From positions 682,001 to 746,000 of the forward strand of contig JAXLXE010000004.1 of the NCBI GenBank assembly GCA_046328115.1: 64,000 nucleotides of DNA, in the 5' to 3' direction. The DNA is from JAXLXE01 sp046328115 (GTDB taxonomy: Bacteria; Chloroflexota; UBA6077; JACCZL01). The notes under the pieces are model-generated. The model did no database searches and was not told the DNA's origin. It worked only from the letters and a program-made list of their open reading frames with translations. A program made the position numbers and the translations under genes. This document shows, piece after piece, positions 43,327 through 52,140 of this stretch; the stretch's first letter is position 1; each line of letters begins with the position of its first letter.

Positions 43327-44511
43327 ATGTCCGTCGCCACGCACGTGTCCCCCGTCCTGTCTGAGGAGCTTCTCGCCCGGTGTGGGGAGCGCGCAGCCGC
43401 CTACGATCGCGAGAACCGTTTCTTCACGGAGGACTTCGAGGAGCTTCGACAGGCCGGCTACCTCCTGATGCCGATACCCCGTGAACTCGGCGGGATGGGC
43501 TTCACGCTGGCAGACGTGTGCCGCGAGCAGCGCCGACTGGCCTACCGAGCACCCGCGACGGCTATCGCCACCAACATGCACCTGTACTGGATGGGTGTGG
43601 CCGCGGACCTCTACCGATCCGGCGATACGTCGCTGCGGTGGATGCTGGAAGAGGGCGCGAAGGGTGAGGTGTTCGGCGCGGGACACGGTGAACCGGGCAA
43701 CGATCTTCCGCTGCTGTACTCCACGGCGAAGGCAGAGCCCGTGACCGGCGGCTACCGTTTCACCGGCCGCAAGTACTTCAGCAGCCTGTCCCCGGTGTGG
43801 ACGCGCCTGGGCATCCACGCGATGGACACGGCCGATCCGGCCAACCCAAAGATCGTTCACGCCTTCATGCCGCGCGATACGCCCGGGTACCGGATCGACG
43901 AGACCTGGGATACGCTGGGAATGCGGGCCACGTCCAGCCACGACACGGTGATGGAGGGTGCCTTCATTCCCGATCGGTACGTCGGACGGGTCCTGGCCGC
44001 GGACTTCGCCGGGGCCGACATGTTCATCGTGACGATCTTCGCCTGGGCCGAGCCAACGTTTGGCAGCGTCTACCTTGGCATCGCGCAGCGCGCCATTGAC
44101 CTGACCGTGGCCAGCATCAAGACGAAGACGTCAATCGCGCAATTGAGCCGCACGATGGCGTACCACCCGGAGGTCCAACACGCGGTAGCGGAGATGGTCC
44201 TGGCGTTCGATGGGGCGACTGCCCATCTCGAACGGATCGCGGATGACTGGACCAACGGTGTGGATCACGGCCACGGCTGGCCGCCGAAACTGATATCAGC
44301 CAAGTATCACGCGGTGGAGGCAGCCAAGAAGATCGTGGACATCGCCCTCGACGTGAGCGGTGGCAGCGCCATGTTCAAGCGCAACGAACTGGAGCGGCTG
44401 TACCGCGACGTACGGGCAGGTGGATTCCACCCCGCCAACTCGTTGCTGGTGCATGAACTCGTGGGTAAGGCTACCCTCGGCGTGCTGGGCGAGTACCCTC
44501 GTTGGGGCTAG
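43327..44511 (+). CDS. acyl-CoA dehydrogenase-like flavoenzyme, copy A
   Basis: 394 residues, ACAD fold: N-terminal helical domain (ENRFFTEDFEELRQAGYLLMPIPRELGG), central beta domain (GAGHGEPGNDLPLLYSTAKA, TGRKYFSSLSPVW) and C-terminal helices with LDVSGGSAMFKRNELERLYRDVRAGGFHP. The closing motif is typical of flavin-dependent monooxygenases of the ACAD superfamily (DszC/HpaH-like) as well as dehydrogenases, so either activity is possible. GAGGAGG precedes the ATG. Its promoter module is repeated upstream of the 394-residue paralogue at 49955. Confidence 0.9.
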   Translation: MSVATHVSPVLSEELLARCGERAAAYDRENRFFTEDFEELRQAGYLLMPIPRELGGMGFTLADVCREQRRLAYRAPATAIATNMHLYWMGVAADLYRSGDTSLRWMLEEGAKGEVFGAGHGEPGNDLPLLYSTAKAEPVTGGYRFTGRKYFSSLSPVWTRLGIHAMDTADPANPKIVHAFMPRDTPGYRIDETWDTLGMRATSSHDTVMEGAFIPDRYVGRVLAADFAGADMFIVTIFAWAEPTFGSVYLGIAQRAIDLTVASIKTKTSIAQLSRTMAYHPEVQHAVAEMVLAFDGATAHLERIADDWTNGVDHGHGWPPKLISAKYHAVEAAKKIVDIALDVSGGSAMFKRNELERLYRDVRAGGFHPANSLLVHELVGKATLGVLGEYPRWG

Positions 44512-44613
44512 TCGCTGCTGTCATCATGCCGCTGAGCGAGAAGCCGAGGGACAGATGATTCCGATTAGATGACCCGGCAGCGAGACATCTCGGCTATGAC
44601 CCGATGAAGCAGC

Positions 44614-44667
44614 CGACCCTCAGGCAGGTGCTCGAGACTAACAATTTGAGTACCTGCCTGAGGGTCG
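44614..44667. repeat. 16-bp perfect inverted repeat (long hairpin)
   Basis: CGACCCTCAGGCAGGT (44614-44629) and its exact complement (44652-44667). With a G-T pair the stem extends inward by several more pairs (GCTC with GAGT). There is no T run on either side. It sits in the 320-base gap between flavoenzyme A and the sulfite-oxidase-like gene. It could be a transcript end, or a mobile-element trace. Confidence 0.8.
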
Positions 44668-44831
44668 CATCGTGTCCGAGGTCGACTGGAACTCGACACC
44701 CGTGACGCGACACGGCCACCCAAGGCCATCGAACGCTGTTGGACGCAGTGGCCGCGGGATGCCCATGAGCACTGGGAATTGGGATACTCGGCAGCTAGCA
44801 GCGGCCGTACGCTCACCACGAGGGATCACGA

Positions 44832-46044
44832 ATGCCCAGCGCTGACGACGGAACCCCCGATCAGCCCACGTTCTCAACCGGCTATCAGCCCACTGGTCAG
44901 ATGAAGGCACGGTTCACGGAGCCGGCAGAGTCCATCGCTCCGTACGGCTACCTCACGCCAGAGGCTGACTTCAGCGACGTGGAGCGGGGCAACCCGCTGC
45001 CGTACACGCTCCCGTTGGCGAAACGGCGTGCAGTGGGGCTGGAGCGCGAGACCTGGCGGCTCGAAGTGACCGCTGACCCCGACAGCGACGCCAGGATCGA
45101 ACAGCCATTGGCAGCGGAGTCAGAGACGGCAATCGATTTCCAGACCCCTGCTGGATCTTGGCCAGCAGCATGGCGTCCAGTTCATGAAAGGCGTCACCTG
45201 CAATAACCTGGGCGAGCCGCTCGGCATGGGTCTATGGGAAGGCGTGCCCCTGCGAGTGCTGATCTGGATGACCCGCCCCATCGAGAACATCCGCCGCGTC
45301 TACTACTACGGCTACCACAACGATGATCCACGAGACCTGTTCCGTAGCTCGCTGCCGATCGGCCGGGTACTCGAGGATCCGCCGGGCGAGCTTCCGGTGA
45401 TCCTCTGCTACCGGCTCAACGGCGAGTTTCTCACGGGCCGGCGCGGCGGACCCGTGCGGATGATCGTGCCCGAGGCGTACGGCTTCAAGTCTGTGAAGTG
45501 GCTGCGGCGGATTGTGCTCACAAACGACTATCAAGCCAACGACACCTACGCGCTCGGCAACAACGACCTTGACAGTCCGATGAAGACGTTTGCCCGCTTC
45601 GGTCAGATCCCCGCGACGGCGCGCGCGGGGGAGCCCGTCCCCCTCAGTGGGGTGGCGCAGGTGGGCGTCTCGGGCCTCGCCGCGGTGCAGTACTGGCTTC
45701 AGCCAGAGGACGAACCGCTCCCCCCGAACGATCCGTACTTCGCCAGTGCTGACTGGCGCGACGCTCAGATCCTCCCGCCACCCACGCATTGGGGCGGCGG
45801 GCTCCCTGAAGGGAAGCTGCCAGGCACCCCACTGTACTTCGACCCGGCCACTGCCAGGCCCGGCCACTGGCCGCTTCGATACACCATCGCCCACTGGTCA
45901 GCGACAGTCGCTGGCCTCGCCGCGGGTCGCTACGTGATGCGCTGTCGCGCCATTGACCAGAACGGGATAGCGCAGCCCATGCCGCGCCCATTCGCCAAGG
46001 GTGGGAAGACGGCGATCCAGGAGAAGACCCTCACCGTGGCCTGA
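44832..46044 (+). pseudogene. sulfite-oxidase-family molybdopterin enzyme, frameshifted
   Basis: The first frame (ATG 44832, GAGGG upstream) encodes an N-terminal segment with ERETWRLEV and ends at 45206. The second carries the rest, GVTCNNLGEPLGMGLWEGVPLRVLIW with the likely Mo-ligand Cys, then VRMIVPEAYGFKSVKWLRRIVLTNDY and a C-terminal dimerisation-type domain. Removing one C from CCCC at 45145-45148 joins TAIDFQT to LLDLGQQHGVQFMKG in one frame of about 403 residues. A one-base insertion (mutation or sequencing error) is therefore likely. It lies between the two duplicated modules. Confidence 0.85.
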
Positions 46045-46409
46045 CTGCGGGCCCGTTAGCATCGCGATCAGAGCTACCCGCCTACGAGTGCGTCAGCCAT
46101 ACCGCATGTGCTGCACGGCATGAGTTGACCAGGATCCGATCTCTAGCGTTGTCAGAATCAGGGCAAGTGGTCACCCCGAACTGGCACCGCGCGTTTTGCT
46201 CTGGCTCTGCCCGCGGATGATCTGCCAGCTAGCGGTGGGATTTTGCGGCGAGCCAACCCGTGCATCCGGTCGACCGATGGAACCGAATGGCTCAACCGGA
46301 CATCGCCTTAGTTACCTGCCCGCCCAGCACACAATGTGACATCATAGGGCGGGGTGCGGTCGCGCCGTTCGAGGGAGCCCGGCGCGACGCCACGGAGAGG
46401 GAGAAGCCG
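46045..46409. other. intergenic region with shared promoter
   Basis: 365 bases without a coding sequence that I can support. It holds the third copy of the shared promoter at 46316-46345. I see no terminator hairpin with a T run after the sulfite-oxidase-like gene. Confidence 0.5.
46316..46345 (+). promoter_or_regulatory. shared promoter type, copy 3
   Basis: CTGCCC (46316-46321), an 18-bp spacer and CATCAT (46340-46345) within TGTGACATCATAGGG, 65 bases before the second DUF4242 gene. The 13 bases TGTGACATCATAG are identical to copy 1. Confidence 0.55.
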
Positions 46410-46664
46410 GTGCCTCGTTTCCTGGACATGCACGTTTTGCCCGCGTCGGAAGTCACCGCGGAACTGCTGGCCACCCTGCACGAGAAGGACCTTGCCATTC
46501 AGCACAGGCACGGCGTGAACTACGTGAAGTACTGGTATGACGCCGCGTCGGGTCGGGTCTTCTGCCTGTCCGACGCCCCGAGCCGCGAGGCCGCGCTGGC
46601 GGTCCATCGAGAGGCCCATGGCCAGATGCCGGACGACATCTTCGAAGTCGAAGAGTTCAGCTAG
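46410..46664 (+). CDS. DUF4242 protein (SCO4226-like), copy B
   Basis: 84 residues, about 80% identical by eye to the copy at 39791, with the same core VKYWYDAASGRVFCLSDAPSREAALAVHREAHGQMPDDIFEV. It starts at GTG 46410 after GGAGAGGGAG, matching the paralogue's first residue PRFLDMH. The next gene begins 94 bases downstream. Possible metal binding as in SCO4226. Confidence 0.85.
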   Translation: MPRFLDMHVLPASEVTAELLATLHEKDLAIQHRHGVNYVKYWYDAASGRVFCLSDAPSREAALAVHREAHGQMPDDIFEVEEFS

Positions 46665-46757
46665 ACGTTCGACGGCGCCCCGAGCGGCGGCCAGCGAGCA
46701 GTTCACCGAAACCGGAGCCGTGCTGCGCCTGGCGATCCCACGGCTGGCTCGGTCGGC

Positions 46758-49700
46758 ATGAGCGCGCTCCCGACCGGCACGGTCACGTTTCTCTTCACGG
46801 ACATCGAAGGCAGCACGCGGCTGGTCGATGCGCAGCCGGAGGCGTATCGCGTCGCCTTGACACGGCACGATCAGATCCTCCGCGCCGCCATCGAGTTACA
46901 CGCTGGCGTGATCTTCAGCCGACAGGGCGACGGTCTGTGCGCGGCATTCAGCACCCCCTCGGATGCGTTGCGGGCGGCGATCCGTGCGCAACTCGATCTG
47001 GAAGGAGAACCCTGGCACCGTTCAACGCGGGTGCGCGCCCGCATGGCGCTGCACACCGGCGAAGCACAGCTTCAGGATGATGAGTACTTCGGGGTGGCGC
47101 TCCATCGTTGCGCGCGTCTGACGGACAGCGCGCACGGCGGACAGATTGTTCTCTCGGCCGTCTCGGCCGGCCTGGTCCGCGACCAACTCCCGAGCACCGT
47201 AACTATCCGCGATCTCGGTGAGCACCGCCTCCGCGGCCTGTCACAGCCTGAGCGCGTGTATCAGGCAACTTGTCCGGGTCTGGTATCCAGCTTTCCAGCG
47301 TTGCGCGCGCCGATCGACGTTCCGACGAATCTGCCTAAACCCACCACCGAATTCATCGGACGCGAGCGAGAGCTCGTCGACGCGCGAGCGCTGCTCCTCC
47401 GATCGGACTCACGCATCGTCTCACTGACTGGACCTGGCGGAACCGGCAAGACGCGCTTTGCGCTGAAGCTCTCCTCGGATCTGACCGGGGAGTTCCCGGA
47501 CGGCCTCTTCTTCATCCCCCTTGCCCCTATCGCCGATCCGCGGCTGGTTCCTTCCACCATTGGTCATTCGCTGGACGTACACGAATCGCCCGAGCTGGGC
47601 ATGGTGGCGACGCTCACAGAGTATCTGCGCACCAAACGCCTCCTGCTCATCCTGGACAACTTCGAGCAAGTTGCTGACGCGGTGCCAGCTATCTCCGAGA
47701 TAGTCGCCGGCACCATCGGGCTCAAGGTGCTGGTCACGAGCCGGTCGCCCCTCCGCCTGTATGGCGAGAAGCAGTTTCCAATACCGCCACTCTCGCTACC
47801 GGAACGCGGCTTGTCGGCCAGCCCGAACGAAATAGAGCGATTCGACGGGGTCCGCCTGTTTGTGGAACGAGCCCAGGCGGTGCTTCCCGACTTTCGTCTG
47901 ACCGACGAAAACGCCGCCGATGTCCTGGAGATCTGTCGCCGCGTGGATGGGCTACCCCTCGCAATCGAACTAGCGGCGGCGCGCGTCCGGTCGCTGCCGC
48001 CGAGCGCGATGCGACTGCGGATGGAGCGGAGCCTCCCGCTGCTCACCTCCGGGGCCAGGGATGTGCCCGAGCGCCAGCGAACGCTCCGAGATGCCATCCG
48101 GTGGAGCTACGATCTGCTGGAGCCGGACGAGCAGAAACTCTTTCGCCGGCTGTCGGTTTTCCGCGGATGCACGCTCAACTCTGCCGAGACAGTGTGCGCG
48201 GGAGAGAACGCTCGCCCGGGCACCGCGTCAGTCGCGCTGGAGCCGCTGAACATTGCCGTGATCGACGGGATCGAGTCGCTGGTGGAGAAGAACCTGCTGC
48301 GGCAAAGCCAGGGTCAGGATGGTGATGGTTGGTACTCGATGCTGGAGACGGTCCGCGAGTTCGCCATGGAGCAGCTCGAGGCTGACGGCGAATCGGCATC
48401 GGTGCACCGTCGCCACGTATTGGCGGCGATGCGCCTCGCGGAGAAGGCGGAGCCGGAGCTCTACGGTTCGCTGCAGAGCGGCTGGCTCGCCCGAATTCAC
48501 CGCGAGCTCAACAACTTCAGAGCAGCGCTCGACTGGAGCGAGGAGCAGGGCTACGCCGAGCCGGCGCTCAGGTTGGCAGTCGCGCTGTGGTGGTACTGGT
48601 CAGCCAGCGGACGGGCTCGTGAGGGACGCGAACGATTAGAACGGCTGATTGCGCGGTTCCCTATGAAACCGACGAGCAACCGCGCTGAGCTCTATGCGCG
48701 CGCGCTGTTTGGCGCGGGCACGCTGGCCGCGGTGCAGGGCGACTACACGGCCGCGCTCGAGCGGCAGCAAGAAGGCCTGACGCTCCGTCGCGCGCTGGAC
48801 GACCCGCGCGGGATATTCAGCGCGCTTGAGGGCGTTGGGAGTGCCGCGACACTGTTGGGTGATCTCGATCTCGCTGGCCGGTGCCTGGAAGAGGCCATCC
48901 ACGTCGCGCGCGTTATGGCCGATCCTCTCTCGACGGCCATGGCACTCCACGCGCTAGGCAACGTCAGCACCGAGCGTGGCGATCTGACATGTGCGCGCTC
49001 TTACTTCCTCGACGCCATCAACCAGCTCCAAAACGACACGACCATCCTGGGACCCTGGGCCGCCCTGGCGGTCAACGCTCTCGATCGGGGCGACCTGGAT
49101 GAGGCTGAGGGGATGGCGGCCGAGGCCGTGCGCCTCTGCCGCGAGCACGGCGGTCCGCATATTGAGGTGTTCGCGACCGCCACGCTGGGCGCCATCGCGT
49201 TGGAGCGGGGGGATCTCCGGAGCGCGCAGGAGCGCATGTGTGAAAGCCTCGAGCTAGGGCAGCAGCTTGGCGACAGGGCTGGAGTTGCACAGGTACTCGA
49301 GCGATTCGTGGCCCTTGCCGTCGCGTTGGGGCGTCACGAAGATGCCCAGCGCCTGGCCGGAGCGGCCGAGGCACTGCGCGAGCGTTCCGGCGCGTCGCGC
49401 TCGTTGAGCGGGCAGCGCAAGTTGGACGAGACACTTCAGCCGGCCCGCCAGACGCTGGGCCCACAGGCTTCGGCAGAGTATCGACGGGCCGGCCGGTCGC
49501 TCACCCTCAAGCAGGCCGTCGCGGTGGCGCTCGAGATGGGAGCGACTGGTGCCGAGCCCACGCCCAGGGGGAGCATGCCCCTAACCGGCCCCGATCGGCC
49601 GGGGCCGCTGACGCAGCGTGAGCGCGAGGTAGCCTTGCTTATCGCCCAAGGGCTCACCAATCGCCAGATCGCTGAGCGTCTGGTGATCACCGAGGGGACG

Positions 49701-49805
49701 GCCGCGAGCCACGTCGTTCACATCCTCGGTAAGCTGGATTTCAACTCGCGCGCCCAGATCGCGGCCTGGGTCGCATCGAACGGCGGCGATCCCCTCCTCG
49801 GATGA
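46758..49805 (+). CDS. cyclase-like/STAND ATPase/LuxR fusion regulator, copy 3
   Basis: 1,015 residues, architecture as copies 1 and 2: LPTGTVTFLFTDIEGSTRLVD, P-loop GPGGTGKT, LLLILDNFEQ, LPLAIELAAARVRSL, TPR-like helices and LuxR HTH (LTQREREVALLIAQGLTNRQIAERLVITEGTAASHVVHILGKL). The cyclase-like part is more altered than in the others: the Lys before the second Asp is replaced (VIFSRQGDG), and His again replaces Asn (VALHRCARL). Nucleotide cyclase activity is therefore doubtful. The start ATG matches the paralogues' first residues. Its stop is 149 bases before the flavoenzyme copy B start. Confidence 0.9.
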   Translation: MSALPTGTVTFLFTDIEGSTRLVDAQPEAYRVALTRHDQILRAAIELHAGVIFSRQGDGLCAAFSTPSDALRAAIRAQLDLEGEPWHRSTRVRARMALHTGEAQLQDDEYFGVALHRCARLTDSAHGGQIVLSAVSAGLVRDQLPSTVTIRDLGEHRLRGLSQPERVYQATCPGLVSSFPALRAPIDVPTNLPKPTTEFIGRERELVDARALLLRSDSRIVSLTGPGGTGKTRFALKLSSDLTGEFPDGLFFIPLAPIADPRLVPSTIGHSLDVHESPELGMVATLTEYLRTKRLLLILDNFEQVADAVPAISEIVAGTIGLKVLVTSRSPLRLYGEKQFPIPPLSLPERGLSASPNEIERFDGVRLFVERAQAVLPDFRLTDENAADVLEICRRVDGLPLAIELAAARVRSLPPSAMRLRMERSLPLLTSGARDVPERQRTLRDAIRWSYDLLEPDEQKLFRRLSVFRGCTLNSAETVCAGENARPGTASVALEPLNIAVIDGIESLVEKNLLRQSQGQDGDGWYSMLETVREFAMEQLEADGESASVHRRHVLAAMRLAEKAEPELYGSLQSGWLARIHRELNNFRAALDWSEEQGYAEPALRLAVALWWYWSASGRAREGRERLERLIARFPMKPTSNRAELYARALFGAGTLAAVQGDYTAALERQQEGLTLRRALDDPRGIFSALEGVGSAATLLGDLDLAGRCLEEAIHVARVMADPLSTAMALHALGNVSTERGDLTCARSYFLDAINQLQNDTTILGPWAALAVNALDRGDLDEAEGMAAEAVRLCREHGGPHIEVFATATLGAIALERGDLRSAQERMCESLELGQQLGDRAGVAQVLERFVALAVALGRHEDAQRLAGAAEALRERSGASRSLSGQRKLDETLQPARQTLGPQASAEYRRAGRSLTLKQAVAVALEMGATGAEPTPRGSMPLTGPDRPGPLTQREREVALLIAQGLTNRQIAERLVITEGTAASHVVHILGKLDFNSRAQIAAWVASNGGDPLLG

Positions 49806-49865
49806 TTCGGGGAAATCCCGGTCGCCTCTGGCCGCGCACCGGCGGCGTGCGATCCACGCGTCAAA

Positions 49866-49922
49866 TCTACACCCGGATCTATAGATATGTAGACGCGGGG
49901 CCATCCCTAGCCGGCCTAGGAT
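49866..49922 (+). promoter_or_regulatory. promoter/operator module of flavoenzyme copy B
   Basis: TCTACA (49866-49871) and TGTAGA (49888-49893) are inverted around the palindrome ATCTATAGAT (49877-49886). TGTAGACGC (49888-49896) and TAGGAT (49917-49922) stand 59 and 33 bases before the ATG, as in copy A. The leader CCGATCCAAGCCGAGGAGG differs from copy A by one base. Confidence 0.55.
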
Positions 49923-49954
49923 CAAGGTACCGATCCAAGCCGAGGAGGCCCAAC

Positions 49955-51139
49955 ATGCCAGCAATCGCACCCACCGCTCCTGTCCTGACCGAGGACATGC
50001 TGCAACAGTTCGGCGAGCGGGTCGCCGCGTACGACCGCGAGAACCGGTTCTTCACGGAGGACTTCGAGGACCTGCGCCGTTCCGGCTACCTCCTGATGCC
50101 CATTCCCCGTGAACTGGGCGGGCACGGGATGAACGTGGCGGAGGTCGCGCGAGAGCAAAGACGACTGGCCTACCGCGCCCCGGCGACGGCTCTGGCCACC
50201 ACGATGCATCTCTACTGGATGGGTGTGGCGGCTGATCTGTACCGTCTGGGCGACGACTCTCTGCGCTGGATGCTGGAGGAGGGCGCGCGCGGGGAGGTCT
50301 ACGCCGCCGGCCACGCCGAACCGGGCAACGACCTGCCATTGCTCTACTCCACGGCGAAGGCGGTCCGGACCGATGGCGGCTACCGATTCACCGGCCGCAA
50401 GAGCTTCGGCAGCCTATCTCCGGTCTGGACTCGATTCGGGCTGCACGCTATGGACACCTCCGACCCATCAAACCCGCGAGTCGTTCACGCGTTCATGCCT
50501 CGCGATACACCAGGTTACCACATCGAGGAGACGTGGGATACGCTGGGGATGCGGGCAACCTCCAGCCACGACACCGTGCTCGAGGGCGCATTCGTACCAG
50601 ACCGTTACATCGGGCGGGTGGTGAATGCGGATTTCGCGGGCGCCGACCTTTTCGTTCTCGCTGTGTTCGCCTGGGTGGAGCCGATCCTCGGCTCGGTATA
50701 CCTGGGCATCGCGGACCGCGCCCTCGACCTCGCGATCAGCGGGATCAAGAGCAAGACCTCGGTGGCGCAACTCAATCGCACCATGGCCTACCACCCGGAG
50801 GTGCAGCACACCATCGCGGACATGGTGCTGGCCCTCGACGGCGCCTCCGCCCACGTGCAGCGCATCGCGAACGATTGGGCGACGGGCGTGGATCACGGCG
50901 GCGCCTGGCCAGCGAAGCTTGTCTCCGCCAAGTATCACGCCGTGGAGACGGCAAAGCGAGTTGTGGACATGGCGCTCGACGTGAGCGGCGGCAGCGCCAT
51001 GTTCAAGCGTAACGAGCTGGAGCGACTGTACCGGGACGTTCGGGCGGGCTGCTTCCACCCGGCGAACTCAATGCTGGTGCACGAGATCGTTGGCAAGACG
51101 GCGCTCGGCGTCCTCGGCGAGTACCCCCGCTGGGGGTAG
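49955..51139 (+). CDS. acyl-CoA dehydrogenase-like flavoenzyme, copy B
   Basis: 394 residues, close paralogue of the enzyme at 43327 over its whole length: ENRFFTEDFEDLRRSGYLLMPIPRELGG, AGHAEPGNDLPLLYSTAKA, WDTLGMRATSSHDTV and LDVSGGSAMFKRNELERLYRDVRAGCFHP. The ATG at 49955 has GAGGAGG upstream; a longer frame would run back through the promoter. Dehydrogenase or flavin monooxygenase activity is possible. The strong conservation of both copies and their promoters suggests both are in use. Confidence 0.9.
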   Translation: MPAIAPTAPVLTEDMLQQFGERVAAYDRENRFFTEDFEDLRRSGYLLMPIPRELGGHGMNVAEVAREQRRLAYRAPATALATTMHLYWMGVAADLYRLGDDSLRWMLEEGARGEVYAAGHAEPGNDLPLLYSTAKAVRTDGGYRFTGRKSFGSLSPVWTRFGLHAMDTSDPSNPRVVHAFMPRDTPGYHIEETWDTLGMRATSSHDTVLEGAFVPDRYIGRVVNADFAGADLFVLAVFAWVEPILGSVYLGIADRALDLAISGIKSKTSVAQLNRTMAYHPEVQHTIADMVLALDGASAHVQRIANDWATGVDHGGAWPAKLVSAKYHAVETAKRVVDMALDVSGGSAMFKRNELERLYRDVRAGCFHPANSMLVHEIVGKTALGVLGEYPRWG

Positions 51140-51335
51140 CCTTCTCCGAGTATCAGGTGCGCGTGGTGCTTGCGAGAGCACCGCGCGCATCCTGGTGTCC
51201 AGGCACCGCCAGGGAGCGCTCGGCACGGACCGTTTCCTATGATTGCCACGGCGACGACGCCACCCGTTTGCACGTCGCTTCTTAGGAACGCAGTTCGCTC
51301 CCCACATGCGAGATCGGCCAGTCAAGGAGACCGTG

Positions 51336-52112
51336 ATGCGTGAGAACCCCGTTCGGCGTCTGCTCGAAGCTGGCAAGCCCGCCCTCGGGGCCAGCATCTC
51401 CTCCGCCAGCCCACTCGCCGCCGAGACCATGGGCCACCTGGGATTCGACTGGGTCATGATCGACCTCCAGCACGGCGAGAACAACCTGGGCAATCTCAGC
51501 CAGATGCTCACCGCTGTCAGCGCCACCCCCGCCGTCCCCTGGGTCCGGGTGGTCTCCAACGACGGGCCGATGATCCAGCGGGCGCTGGACCTGGGCGCCT
51601 TCGGGATCGTCGTCCCGCTGATCAACAACGCCGCCGAGGCGGCCGCCGCCGTCCGCGCTACCCGGTACCCGCCCGAGGGCGATCGAAGCTGGGGACCCAT
51701 CCGCGGCGCGCTGTACGGAGGCGCGGGCTATTACCCTGAGTTCGAGAACCAGGTCACCGTGGTGGCCATGATCGAGACGGCGGACGGCATCAAGAACGCG
51801 GATGAGATCTTCGCGGTGGACGGCATCTCTGGCTGCCTGATCGGCACCAATGACTTCAGCCTCTCCCTGGGCCTCCCGCCGCGTCCGGTGCCAGACAACA
51901 CGCCCATGGACCGACGCGTGGAGGAAGCGGCCCAGTGGGTCCTTGAGGCCTGCCGCAAACACGGTAAGGCGCCCGGCCTGTTCACGACGGACGCCGAGAT
52001 GGCCGCCCAGCGCGTCAAGCAGGGCTTCCAGATCATCACCGTGGCCAACGACATTGGATCGGTGCGGGCGGCGGCGCCCGCCGCCCTTCGAACGGTCAGG
52101 GCAGCGGGCTGA
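51336..52112 (+). CDS. HpcH/HpaI-family aldolase
   Basis: Class II, metal-dependent aldolase of 258 residues that splits 4-hydroxy-2-oxo acids to pyruvate and an aldehyde. Visible: GASISSASPLAAETMGHLGFDWVMIDLQHG (with the family's D-x-QHG catalytic His), the metal-ligand Glu in AMIETADGIKNADEI, and the Asp in CLIGTNDFSLSLG. The ATG at 51336 has AAGGAG six bases before it. It starts a group of catabolic genes and is convergent with the sulfatase gene. Confidence 0.92.
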   Translation: MRENPVRRLLEAGKPALGASISSASPLAAETMGHLGFDWVMIDLQHGENNLGNLSQMLTAVSATPAVPWVRVVSNDGPMIQRALDLGAFGIVVPLINNAAEAAAAVRATRYPPEGDRSWGPIRGALYGGAGYYPEFENQVTVVAMIETADGIKNADEIFAVDGISGCLIGTNDFSLSLGLPPRPVPDNTPMDRRVEEAAQWVLEACRKHGKAPGLFTTDAEMAAQRVKQGFQIITVANDIGSVRAAAPAALRTVRAAG

Positions 52113-52140
52113 GATCAGCCCGCCACCGCAGACCGTCGCG

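Larger units (their letters stand above)
39711..44511 (+). repeat. duplicated module, copy A
   Basis: Promoter, DUF4242 gene, cyclase-STAND-LuxR gene and acyl-CoA-dehydrogenase-like gene, in that order and orientation. The same series recurs at 46316-51139, with corresponding proteins of equal or almost equal length (84/84, about 1,020/1,015, 394/394). Similarity is clear at protein level and, in short stretches, at DNA level. Confidence 0.85.
46316..51139 (+). repeat. duplicated module, copy B
   Basis: Second copy of the promoter, DUF4242, cyclase-STAND-LuxR and flavoenzyme series found at 39711-44511. The genes are in the same order, and here too the two regulatory regions keep their spacing. 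Confidence 0.85.
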
